From positions 1 to 64,000 of the forward strand of contig DASRAU010000015.1 of NCBI GenBank assembly GCA_035638075.1: a DNA stretch of 64,000 bases. The letters run 5' to 3'. The DNA is from DASRAU01 sp035638075 (GTDB taxonomy: Bacteria > Acidobacteriota > Polarisedimenticolia > Gp22-AA2). The translations under genes and the position numbers were made by a program. Below the pieces are notes generated by a model that was given only the letters and a program-made list of their open reading frames with translations, searched no databases and was not told the DNA's origin. This document shows positions 24,548 through 33,302 of the stretch, piece by piece; the first letter of the stretch is position 1, and each line of letters begins with the position of its first letter.

Positions 24548-24577
24548 TTGACGCCCCGCGCGACCCCGGCCTAGAAT
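24548..24577 (+). promoter_or_regulatory. Promoter of the membrane HD-GYP gene
   Basis: TTGACG (24548-24553), 18 bases and TAGAAT (24572-24577) form a good vegetative-type promoter directly after the nadA stop. The expected start of transcription is about 24584, ahead of both candidate GTG starts. Confidence 0.65.
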
Positions 24578-24596
24578 CCCCGGCGCCTGCCGGGAT

Positions 24597-26426
24597 GTGT
24601 TGACGAGGCCTGCCGGAGTGAAAACAGCGACCAAAGCGAACCCGACTCCTCCCGCGCCCGGCCGGACCCCTCCCGTGGCCGCGCCCGCGCGGGAGTTCTC
24701 CGCCGTGCCGCGGCACGACGAGATCGAGCGGCCGCGCGGGCGCATCGTCTACACCTTCCTGCTCGTCCTGCTCCTGGCGGGACTGCTCCCCCTCGCCATC
24801 GTGGCGCAGAAGCTCATCGCCATCAGCCGCGAGTCGCTCATCACCTCGCAGCAGGAGGTCCAGCTGCAGATGGCCTCGTCGATCGCGCGGCAGATCGAGG
24901 CCTCGCTGCAGGCCCGGGTCGCCGAGCTGGCGCGGCTGGCGGAGGGCAGCTCGGTGGCGCGCGGCGAGGTGCACACCCCCGAGGCCGCCAACGCGGCGCT
25001 GCAGCGCTACCTCGGGAACGGCCTGGTGCTGCTGCGCCTGACGGCGCCCGGAGTCGTCCCGATCGAGGCGCGCGAGTCCGGTCTGCAGCTGCCGGGGGCG
25101 GCGGAGTCGGCGATCGCCGGGCTGAGCGCGGGAGACGGCCAGCCGGCGCTCGGCGAGACCATCCAGTTTCCGGGGAGCGGCGGGGCGCGCGCGCTCCTGC
25201 CGATCGCGGTGCCGGCCGGCACGGCGGGGAGCGGCCGCGTCCTGACCGGTGTTGTGGACCTGTCGGCGCTGTGGGCCCCGGTCTCCTCCACCAGCCCGTC
25301 GGGGTACACCGTGTACCTGCTCGATCGCAACGCGAACCTGCTGGCCTCGGTGGACGAGACCGGGACGCTGCAGCGCGATGACCTGCGCTCCTACGGCGTC
25401 GTGCAGGAGTTCCAGCAGAGCGGCGGGCGTTCCGCCATCACCACCGGGTTCACCACGATGCGCGACGGCAAGCCGGTGGAGTACCTCGCCTCCGTGGACG
25501 GGACCTCGCAGGGGTGGGGCATCTTCGTCCAGCTCGAGAAGCGCAAGGCCTACGCCGCGGTCGAGCAGATGGTGCGCACCACCGTCATCTGGGCGGGCCT
25601 CGCCGCCGGCCTGGCGCTGGTGCTCGCGTACCTGCTCGCCGCCACCGTGACGCGCCCTATCCATGCGCTGGCCGCCGGCACCGAGGCGTTCGCGCGCGGG
25701 GCCCTCGACCACCGCGTCGCGGTGTCGAGCCGCAACGAGCTCGGCGCCCTGGCCGCGACCTTCAACGGCATGGCCCGGCAGATGCAGGAGTACATCCAGC
25801 GCCTCAAGGTGGCGGCGCAGGTCAACAACGAGCTGTTCATGGGGACCATCCGGGCGCTCGCCGACGCCATCGACGAGAAGGATCCGTACACGCGGGGTCA
25901 CTCGGAACGCGTCAACCACTACGCGGTCCTCCTCGCCAAGCAGCTCGGGCTCGAGAAGAAGGAGATCCGCCAGGTCCACATCGCGTCGCTGTTCCATGAC
26001 ATCGGCAAGATCGGCATCGAGGACAAGATCCTGCGCAAGCCGGCGATGCTCACCGACGAGGAATACACCGTCATGAAACAGCACCCCGAGAAGGGGGCGC
26101 AGATGCTGTCGAAGATCAAGGCGCTGCACGACATCATCCCGGGCATGCGCTTCCACCACGAGCGCTGGGACGGCACCGGCTACCCGCTCGGCCTGAAGGG
26201 GGAGCAGATCCCGGTGCCGGCGCGCATCGTGGCGGTGGCGGACGCCTTCGACGCCATGACCACCAACCGGCCGTATCAGAAGGCGATGCCGTTCGACAAG
26301 GCGATCGAGCGCCTGCTCGAACTGTCGGAACGGGTCTACGATCGCAAGGTGGTCATCGCCTTCGCCGAGGCGTTCCGCGCGGGGCAGTTCAAGCAGCCGC
26401 ACGCCGCCGACGTCGAAGAGCAGTGA
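24597..26426 (+). CDS. Membrane sensor with HAMP and HD-GYP domains
   Basis: This is a protein of about 609 residues. After a Pro/Ala-rich cytoplasmic start there is a transmembrane helix (about 50-70). An extracytoplasmic sensor region follows (about 75-325, Cache-like by layout), then a second helix (about 328-350) and a HAMP linker beginning ATVTRPIHALAAGTEAFARG. The C-terminal HD-GYP domain has HDIGKIG and HHERWDGTGYP, so cyclic di-GMP hydrolysis is likely active. It is a sensor that links an external cue to cyclic di-GMP. GTG 24597 is used. GTG 24618 (KTATKAN) is an equally possible start. The next gene follows after 37 bases and may be co-transcribed. Confidence 0.92.
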   Translation: MLTRPAGVKTATKANPTPPAPGRTPPVAAPAREFSAVPRHDEIERPRGRIVYTFLLVLLLAGLLPLAIVAQKLIAISRESLITSQQEVQLQMASSIARQIEASLQARVAELARLAEGSSVARGEVHTPEAANAALQRYLGNGLVLLRLTAPGVVPIEARESGLQLPGAAESAIAGLSAGDGQPALGETIQFPGSGGARALLPIAVPAGTAGSGRVLTGVVDLSALWAPVSSTSPSGYTVYLLDRNANLLASVDETGTLQRDDLRSYGVVQEFQQSGGRSAITTGFTTMRDGKPVEYLASVDGTSQGWGIFVQLEKRKAYAAVEQMVRTTVIWAGLAAGLALVLAYLLAATVTRPIHALAAGTEAFARGALDHRVAVSSRNELGALAATFNGMARQMQEYIQRLKVAAQVNNELFMGTIRALADAIDEKDPYTRGHSERVNHYAVLLAKQLGLEKKEIRQVHIASLFHDIGKIGIEDKILRKPAMLTDEEYTVMKQHPEKGAQMLSKIKALHDIIPGMRFHHERWDGTGYPLGLKGEQIPVPARIVAVADAFDAMTTNRPYQKAMPFDKAIERLLELSERVYDRKVVIAFAEAFRAGQFKQPHAADVEEQ

Positions 26427-26463
26427 GACGGTCGCGGCGCCCCGGCACCGCGCGGAGGATTCC

Positions 26464-26856
26464 ATGAGCATCGGCGACAGCGACGACGTTTCGACCCTCA
26501 CCCGCCGCGACGTCAAGAAGGCGGTGAAGGAGGCGGTGGACGAGCTCCTCGGCCTCGGAGAGACCCGCATGTCGGGGCGCTTCGAGGGCGGGACGCTCGT
26601 CATCAAGCCGGGCAAGACGGACACGCAGGAGAAGACCATCCCGGTGGACGCCCTGTTCCACAAGATCACCATGGTGCGGGACCGCCTGCGGGTTCTCGAG
26701 CAGCGCATCAACGCGCACGCCAAGCTCTCGTCCGAGGACAAGGTGGAGCTGCAGCAGTACGTGACCCGCTGCTACGGCTCGCTGACCTCGTTCAACGTGC
26801 TCTTCCGCGATCGCGAGGACTGGTTCGTCGGCTCCTCGTCGCGCGGCGACGACTAG
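26464..26856 (+). CDS. Uncharacterised 130-residue cytoplasmic protein
   Basis: I do not recognise this family. It starts at ATG 26464 after GGAGGATTCC, an ideal Shine-Dalgarno sequence. The N-terminal third is a charged helix (RRDVKKAVKEAVDELLGLG). A short beta segment (GGTLVIKPG) follows, then long helices with many Arg, Glu and Leu (FHKITMVRDRLRVLEQRI) and a closing aromatic segment (SFNVLFRDREDWFVG). No signal peptide or membrane segment is present. It lies between a membrane HD-GYP sensor and a LexA-like gene, with short gaps on both sides. Coding is supported by the ribosome site, composition and packing. Confidence 0.75.
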   Translation: MSIGDSDDVSTLTRRDVKKAVKEAVDELLGLGETRMSGRFEGGTLVIKPGKTDTQEKTIPVDALFHKITMVRDRLRVLEQRINAHAKLSSEDKVELQQYVTRCYGSLTSFNVLFRDREDWFVGSSSRGDD

Positions 26857-26873
26857 AGCGGCCGGGCGGCCCG

Positions 26874-27425
26874 ATGCTTCCGACGCGGCGGCAGAAGGCG
26901 GTCCTCGAGGCGATCGAGGCGCACCTGTCCGAGACGGGCCAGGCGCCGACGCTCGTGGAGATCGCCCGCCGCTGCGGCCTGTCTTCGGTCGCGACGGTGC
27001 ACCGGCACCTGGCGCTCCTCCAGGACCGGGGCCTCCTCAAGCGCCGCCGCAGCCGCCGGCGCGGCATCGAGCTGCGCCCGGCCGCACGCTCCAGCCCGGC
27101 GGTGACGGTGCCGCTCCTCGGCACGATCACGCCGGAGCGGCCCATCGAGGCGATCCCCTCGGCGTCGACCGTGTCGCTGCCGCGGGAGCTGGTGCGCCGT
27201 CCCGCCGAGACCTTCGTCCTGCAGGTGAAGGGGGACGCCCTGCGCGACGATCAGATCCTCGACGGCGACCTGCTCATCGCCGAACGGCGCGAGCAGCGTC
27301 GCGACGGCGAGCCGTGCGTCGCGGTGCAGGCCGGCGGGGGAGCCGTGTTGAAGAGCGGCGCGCGGGCTTGCGAGTCCGAACGGGTCCTCGGTGTCCTCAC
27401 CGGACTGCTGCGCCGTTACGACTAG
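26874..27425 (+). CDS. LexA-like repressor with inactive autoprotease site
   Basis: This is a 183-residue protein. Residues 3-68 match the LexA winged-helix domain closely (TRRQKAVLEAIEAHL, PTLVEIARRCGLSSVATVHRHL). Residues 78-183 match the S24 peptidase domain (VPLLGTI, QVKGDALRDDQILDGDLLIAE). In LexA the catalytic serine sits in GDSM-type context. Here that residue is Ala122 (GDAL), while the lysine is kept (Lys160). The Ala-Gly cleavage site aligns with Pro87-Glu88. The protein is therefore unlikely to cleave itself upon RecA activation and may repress constitutively or respond to another signal. It could coexist with a normal LexA elsewhere. Confidence 0.88.
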   Translation: MLPTRRQKAVLEAIEAHLSETGQAPTLVEIARRCGLSSVATVHRHLALLQDRGLLKRRRSRRRGIELRPAARSSPAVTVPLLGTITPERPIEAIPSASTVSLPRELVRRPAETFVLQVKGDALRDDQILDGDLLIAERREQRRDGEPCVAVQAGGGAVLKSGARACESERVLGVLTGLLRRYD

Positions 27426-27441
27426 AGGGCCCCGCGCCTAT

Positions 27442-27470
27442 TTGACCGACCGCCGACCGCATGTTAGCCT
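27442..27470 (+). promoter_or_regulatory. Promoter of the outer-membrane barrel gene
   Basis: TTGACC (27442-27447), 17 bases and TAGCCT (27465-27470) repeat the -10 seen at the nadA unit. The expected start is about 27477, giving a 5' leader of about 68 bases before ATG 27545. GAGGGGAGG upstream of that ATG is a strong Shine-Dalgarno sequence. Confidence 0.6.
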
Positions 27471-27544
27471 TCGCACCTTTTCCATTGCGCTTCGTACATC
27501 ACGACTGCGCTTTTCCACCCGTCACTGCGAGGGGAGGTCAGAAC

Positions 27545-28117
27545 ATGAAATGGACCCGCGCCGTGCTCGTACCCGTGGCCCTGGTCGTCGTGGCGATGAC
27601 CATGGCCGTTGCTTCGTCTCCAGCGTTCGCGCAGGACACCACCACCACGACCACCACCGCGCCTTCGACGTATCACTCCGCCGGCAACGCCCCGGGGATC
27701 CGCTGGGACGGCTGGGGCCCGCGCGTCGGCGTCAGCTTCAACCCCGATCAGTTCTGGGGCGGCGTGCACTTCAATCTCGGCTATTTCGCGCGCGACGTGC
27801 GCTTCCGGCCGAGCATCTGGATGGGTTTCGGGGATGACGTCACGCTCATCACCGGCATGGCCGAGGTCCACTACATCTTCTCCAAGGTGCAGGTCTGGAA
27901 GCCGTACGTGGGCGGCGGGCTGGGGCTCACCTGGGTCAACGCCGACGAGGACAGCAAGTGGGACGACAAGCTGAGCGACACCGAGATCGCCTTCCAGGCC
28001 GTCGGCGGCGTCGAGACCAAGCTGCACTCCGGCGCCCTCCTCGGCTTCGAGGGGCGCATCGGCATCGCCGACGCCGATCCGGACCTCATGCTGGGCGTGA
28101 CGTGGAGCTTCAAGTAA
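27545..28117 (+). CDS. Outer-membrane beta-barrel protein
   Basis: This 190-residue exported protein has a signal peptide (MKWTRAVLVPVALVVVAMTMAV) that is probably cleaved after AFA. A threonine run follows at about residues 32-40. The rest alternates aromatic and glycine-rich beta strands (FWGGVHFNLGYFARDVRF, YVGGGLGLTWVN, GFEGRIGIAD). It ends in a C-terminal LMLGVTWSFK, whose final residues fit a barrel-assembly signal. It resembles small OmpA/OmpW-like barrels of eight strands, but no specific family can be named. The poly-Thr part is encoded by an ACC/ACG repeat. Confidence 0.8.
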   Translation: MKWTRAVLVPVALVVVAMTMAVASSPAFAQDTTTTTTTAPSTYHSAGNAPGIRWDGWGPRVGVSFNPDQFWGGVHFNLGYFARDVRFRPSIWMGFGDDVTLITGMAEVHYIFSKVQVWKPYVGGGLGLTWVNADEDSKWDDKLSDTEIAFQAVGGVETKLHSGALLGFEGRIGIADADPDLMLGVTWSFK

Positions 28118-28148
28118 AGCCGGCGACTCCGGCCCAAAGTCCCGGAGC

Positions 28149-29144
28149 GTGATCGGCCGGCTGTACCTGCGCGCCGTCCACGCCGGCATCTCATTCCTGG
28201 AGGCGCTCGGGGCCCGCGGCGCCCGCTGGGAGTGGAAGAAGCGAATCTGGCTGCAGGCCGCCGAAGACAAGGTCTCCCAATGGGAGAACGTCGGCCGCGG
28301 CGCCCGCACGACCCTCCGCATGTGCCGTTCGTGCCGCACCCTCGTCGAGGGAGGGGCGTCGGCCTGTCCGGCCTGCGGCGCCTCGATGAGCGGGGTGCCG
28401 CGCGGCGGCGTGGTACGGGGCGTCAGCCTGCTGTTCCCGGGGAAGCCCTCCGTCAGCGTCATCCTCCTCAGCGCCAACGCCCTTCTGCTGCTCGCGACGG
28501 TCGCGGCGGACGGGACCGGTCTCGGGGCCCTCTGGTCGCCGCGCGGGCAGACCTTGTGGCTCCTGGGCGGGAAATGGGGAGAGTCGATCTTCGGGGCAGG
28601 GGAGTGGTGGCGGCTGGTGACCGCCAACTACCTGCACGGCGGCATCCTGCACCTGGTCTTCAACAGCATGGCGCTCGCGACGCTCGGTCCGCTCATCGAG
28701 CAGGCCTTCGGAGCGCGCCGGCTGTTCGTGATCTACACGCTGGCCGGCATCTGCGGCTTCGGACTGAGCGCCTGGATCCGTCCCGGCTCGCTGAGCATCG
28801 GCGCGTCGGGGGCGATCTACGGGCTTTTGGGCTTCGCCGTGGTGTATGGACGCTTCCGCGCCGGCGCCGGCGCGCGCGCGCTGGCCGATCAGCTCACGCA
28901 GTGGCTGCTGTACGGGCTGATGATGTTCCTCATTCCCGGCATCGACAGCATCGCGCACGTCGGCGGGCTCATCCCCGGAGCCCTGCTCGGCCTGGTCATG
29001 GACCCGGGAGAGCCGCGCACGCGGGCGCGCTCGGTGCTGCTCTGGCTCTTGTTTCTCCTCTGTCTCGGCGTGACGGCCTGGAGCTTCGCCGCCATGCTGC
29101 GGACCTATCCCGCCCGCGCTGAGGAGTTGAGGCTGAACGCCTAG
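28149..29144 (+). CDS. Rhomboid-family protease with N-terminal zinc-ribbon
   Basis: This 331-residue membrane protein starts at GTG 28149. Residues 58-77 have CRSC...CPAC, a zinc-ribbon pattern. The rhomboid core follows from about residue 105, with six or more helices. It has the WWRLVTANYLHGGILHLVFNSMAL L1/TM2 region, GASGAIYGLLG with the catalytic serine, and AHVGGLIPGALLG with the catalytic histidine. Rhomboids cut within membrane helices. The substrate is unknown. The gene starts 31 bases after the barrel gene and is probably in its operon. A short GC hairpin lies in the gap. Confidence 0.9.
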   Translation: MIGRLYLRAVHAGISFLEALGARGARWEWKKRIWLQAAEDKVSQWENVGRGARTTLRMCRSCRTLVEGGASACPACGASMSGVPRGGVVRGVSLLFPGKPSVSVILLSANALLLLATVAADGTGLGALWSPRGQTLWLLGGKWGESIFGAGEWWRLVTANYLHGGILHLVFNSMALATLGPLIEQAFGARRLFVIYTLAGICGFGLSAWIRPGSLSIGASGAIYGLLGFAVVYGRFRAGAGARALADQLTQWLLYGLMMFLIPGIDSIAHVGGLIPGALLGLVMDPGEPRTRARSVLLWLLFLLCLGVTAWSFAAMLRTYPARAEELRLNA

Positions 29145-29154
29145 ATCAAGAGGA

Positions 29155-29230
29155 TGGTGCCGCGGGACGGAGTTGAACCGCCGACGCAGGGATTTTCAGT
29201 CCCTCGCTCTACCGACTGAGCTACCGCGGC
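29155..29230 (-). tRNA. tRNA-Phe (GAA)
   Basis: This 76-base tRNA folds on the minus strand with a perfect 7-bp acceptor stem, GCCGCGG (29230-29224) with CCGCGGC. The anticodon stem is AGGGA/TCCCT around the loop CTGAAAA (anticodon GAA). It has a TTCAACT T-loop and an encoded CCA end (29157-29155). The D-loop contains the conserved AGCTCAGTCGGTAGAGC. Confidence 0.96.
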
Positions 29231-29258
29231 ACGCTCGGTGAGGCTGTGAAGGGGCGGC

Positions 29259-29288
29259 ATCGTAGCAACCCCTTTCCGGGACTGTCAA
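29259..29288 (-). promoter_or_regulatory. Promoter of tRNA-Phe
   Basis: On the minus strand TTGACA (29288-29283), 18 bases and TACGAT (29264-29259) precede the tRNA by about 28 bases. The same hexamers and spacing recur at 46291-46320. Confidence 0.7.
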
Positions 29289-29312
29289 GAATGACGCGGC
29301 GCAGGTCTTGCG

Positions 29313-30485
<1,173 letters not shown>

Positions 30486-30576
30486 CGTCGGGGGTCCTTT
30501 CTCGGTCGGCGGTTGAGGACGGGCGTTGTCCGATGAGTTTTTCGCCGGTGACTTCTGCCCCGGTAAGTTCAGCGAC

Positions 30577-30606
30577 ATGGTAGGTGATTCCTCCGAAGGG
30601 TGTCAA
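30577..30606 (-). promoter_or_regulatory. Promoter of recA
   Basis: On the minus strand TTGACA (30606-30601), 18 bases and TACCAT (30582-30577) lie upstream of recA. The expected start of transcription, about 30570, excludes the ATG at 30578 from the transcript and gives an 85-base leader to ATG 30485. No convincing LexA box was recognised. Confidence 0.55.
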
Positions 30607-30749
30607 CGCGTGTGGACGGGCTCATCGGGGTCGGCGGGAGGGCGGGAACGCAAGGGTCGGGCCATGCGTTTCTCAGGTCCGGAATAATCCGACGCGGCCT
30701 TCCGACGAAATCGTGATCGCGGATTCAGGCCGGAATTCCGGCCGGATTC

Positions 30750-30778
30750 TTGACGGGATCCGGGGGCCGCGATATCTT
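30750..30778 (+). promoter_or_regulatory. Promoter of the MltD-like gene
   Basis: TTGACG (30750-30755), 17 bases and TATCTT (30773-30778) lie in the divergent recA/MltD interval. The expected transcription start is about 30785, so reading frames that begin earlier cannot be the true start. Confidence 0.6.
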
Positions 30779-30829
30779 TCTCGGACGCTGCGTCCGCCGA
30801 TGGACGCCGCGCACCGTTCAAGGACGAGA

Positions 30830-33109
30830 GTGACCGAACGCACGGCGCTTCTCCTCATTCCCGCAGTGCTCCTCTCGCTCCAGGCGTGCGCCTCGAGCGG
30901 CGGACCGGCTCCGGTGACCAGCACCGCTCCGGCGGGGGCATCGGCGCCGCAGCCGCCGGCGGCGAAGCACGTCGAGACCGGCAGCCGCTCGAAGGAGGCC
31001 CAGAAGAACGCCGAGGCCCAGCCCCCCGTGCCCCCGGATGAGCCGCAGTTGCCGCGCCACGACTCCCCGCGCGAGAGCGCGCCCCCGTCCGGAACGCGTG
31101 AGACGACGCCCGATCGCGGCCGTGAGTCGCTCCCCGAGGACATCCAGAAAATCAAAGAAGGAATGGACGAGGCATACCAGGTCGGCCTCGAGGCCTACCA
31201 GGCGGGCCGCTTCCAGGAGGCGAAGGAAGGCTTCGACAAGGCCGTGGACATCGTTTTGTCGAGCGGCCTCGACCTCGATCAGTACCCGGGGCTGCGCGCC
31301 GCGTTCGACGACATGGTCGCCGACATCAGCGACCTCGACGCCGACCTCTATCGCCAGGACGCGCCTCAGGATGGCGGCGAAAACTCTTCCCCGCTCGACT
31401 CCCTCAAGGACATCACCACCTTCCTGAGCCCCGAGGAGGCCGAGCGTGAGCGCGAGAAAATCCAGAAGGTGGTCGGGGCGATCTCCTACGACATCCCGAT
31501 CACGCTGAACCCGAAGGTCCTCGGCTTCATCGAGGCGTTCCAGACGCGCATCCGCCGCGAGTTCGAGGCGGGGCTGCAGCGCTCCGGCGGCTTCCTGCCG
31601 ATGATCAAGGCGATCTTCCGCGAAGAGGGGCTGCCGGAAGACCTGGCCTACATGGCGCACCAGGAGTCGGCGTTCAAGAGCAGCGCCTACTCGCGCGCCC
31701 GCGCCAAGGGCATGTGGCAGTTCATGTCGTTCACCGGGAAGAAGTACGGCCTGCGCATCGACGCCTGGGTGGACGAGCGCTCCGACTTCGAGAAGGCGAC
31801 GCGCGCCGCCGCCCGGTACCTCAAGGATCTGCACGAGCGCTACGACGACTGGTACCTGGCGATGGCCGCGTACAACGCCGGCGAAGGGAAGATCGACCGC
31901 GCCATCGCGCGGGCGCGCACCCGCGACTTCTGGGCCATCTCCAAGACCAAGTACATCCGCGCCGAGACCAAGTCGTACGTGCCGGCGATCCTCGCGTCGA
32001 TCCTGATCGACAAGTCGCCGGAGGACTACGGCTTCAACGTCGATCTCGACCCGCAGCTGCAGTGGGAGCGCGTGGAGATCGACCAGCCCACCGACCTGCA
32101 GGTGATCGCCGACGGGTGCTCGAACGAGCTGGAGAAGATCCGCTTCCTGAACCCCGAGCTGCGCGGGCTGGTGACGCCGCCGAACGTCGGCACCTACTCG
32201 GCGCGCGTCCCGGTCGGGAAAAAGGAAGCCGTGCTGGCGCACCTGACCACCGTCCCGGCGGAGAAGCGCGTGTCGTGGACGGTGCACGAGGTGCGCAGCA
32301 ACGGCGAGACCTTCACCACCGTGGCGCGGCGCTACAAGGTGCCGGTGCGGACGCTCATCGACGCCAACCCGCGTTACGCCGGCAAGCGGCTGCGCCACGG
32401 GACGCTCCTGAACGTGCCGCTCGTCGCGGGCGTGCCGGTGCAGGCCGCCGCCGCCGTCGACCGCCCCACCTACGAGTCGGGCGAGCGCGTCGTCCACCGC
32501 GTGCGCAAGGGAGACACGCTCCAGGCCGTGGCCGGCCAGTACCGCACCACCGTCGCCAACCTGAAGCGCTGGAACCGGCTGGGGAACAGCGTCATCCACC
32601 CGGGGCAGCGGATCGTCGCCTACTACGGTGAAAAGGGGGACGGCCCGAATCTGGACGTCGATCCCTCCACGCCGGCGCAGGTGGCCGGCGGGCGTCTCGA
32701 GTACCGGGTGCAGCAGGGAGACACCCTCAATTCGATCTCCCGGAAGTTCAGCGCCTCGGTCCAGGACCTGCTCCGCTGGAACAACCTGAACCAGGCCAGC
32801 GTCATCCACCCGGGGGACCGCATCTGGGTGGGCGACCCTTCGCCCGCGAGCGCGCCCCAGGGCGTGTCGGAGCGCGGGGCAGCCCCGTCGGGCGGCGCGA
32901 CGACCCTCGCTTCGGCCGCGGCGCCGCCCTCGTCACCGGCGACCGCTTCGGATGCGTCCTCGACCGTGACCTACAAGGTGCGCAAGGGGGATACGCTCCA
33001 CAGCATCGCGCGTCTCTACGACGTGACCGTGAGCCAGGTCAGGTCGTGGAACGGTCTCAATGAGGCGGGCGTGATCGTCCCCGGGCAGGTTCTCCGCATC
33101 CAGCGGTAG
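30830..33109 (+). CDS. mltD: MltD-type lytic transglycosylase lipoprotein with LysM repeats
   Basis: This protein has about 759 residues from GTG 30830 (TERTALLLIPAVLLSLQAC), which has AAGGACGAGA just before it. ATG 30800 is an alternative giving ten more residues. A lipobox (LQAC) puts it in the outer or inner membrane. After a charged linker, residues 250-400 are a GH23 transglycosylase domain with AHQESAFKSSAYSRARAKGMWQFM and AMAAYNAGEGKIDRA. It is likely to cut peptidoglycan strands to 1,6-anhydro ends. Four LysM or LysM-like repeats follow (near residues 481, 547, 624 and 713), with RKGDTL and the YRVQQGDTLNSISRKF pattern. The gene name is by architecture. Confidence 0.92.
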   Translation: MTERTALLLIPAVLLSLQACASSGGPAPVTSTAPAGASAPQPPAAKHVETGSRSKEAQKNAEAQPPVPPDEPQLPRHDSPRESAPPSGTRETTPDRGRESLPEDIQKIKEGMDEAYQVGLEAYQAGRFQEAKEGFDKAVDIVLSSGLDLDQYPGLRAAFDDMVADISDLDADLYRQDAPQDGGENSSPLDSLKDITTFLSPEEAEREREKIQKVVGAISYDIPITLNPKVLGFIEAFQTRIRREFEAGLQRSGGFLPMIKAIFREEGLPEDLAYMAHQESAFKSSAYSRARAKGMWQFMSFTGKKYGLRIDAWVDERSDFEKATRAAARYLKDLHERYDDWYLAMAAYNAGEGKIDRAIARARTRDFWAISKTKYIRAETKSYVPAILASILIDKSPEDYGFNVDLDPQLQWERVEIDQPTDLQVIADGCSNELEKIRFLNPELRGLVTPPNVGTYSARVPVGKKEAVLAHLTTVPAEKRVSWTVHEVRSNGETFTTVARRYKVPVRTLIDANPRYAGKRLRHGTLLNVPLVAGVPVQAAAAVDRPTYESGERVVHRVRKGDTLQAVAGQYRTTVANLKRWNRLGNSVIHPGQRIVAYYGEKGDGPNLDVDPSTPAQVAGGRLEYRVQQGDTLNSISRKFSASVQDLLRWNNLNQASVIHPGDRIWVGDPSPASAPQGVSERGAAPSGGATTLASAAAPPSSPATASDASSTVTYKVRKGDTLHSIARLYDVTVSQVRSWNGLNEAGVIVPGQVLRIQR

Positions 33110-33302
33110 CTCACAGACGACAGCGACGCGCGTGAAGGCCTGCGCCATGTGCGCAGTCGCTCCGTTCCCGCCGGCCGTGGCCCCATCCGCTACGAGGCCT
33201 ACACCTTCCTCGGGGGCGAACCGCGGCGCCTCCCGGGAGATTCGCTGAAGAGGGCTCGCGGCGCGGCCTGCGGGCTCACGGGGTCCGTTCGTCCCTGCTA
33301 AG

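Noticed and set aside
23373..26741. 1122-codon minus-strand frame opposite nadA and the HD-GYP sensor
   Set aside because: It is antisense to well-supported genes and has no recognisable domain.
33110..33302. Possible short gene between the MltD-like and TPR genes
   Set aside because: No frame has both a ribosome site and a plausible product. I treat it as untranslated spacer.
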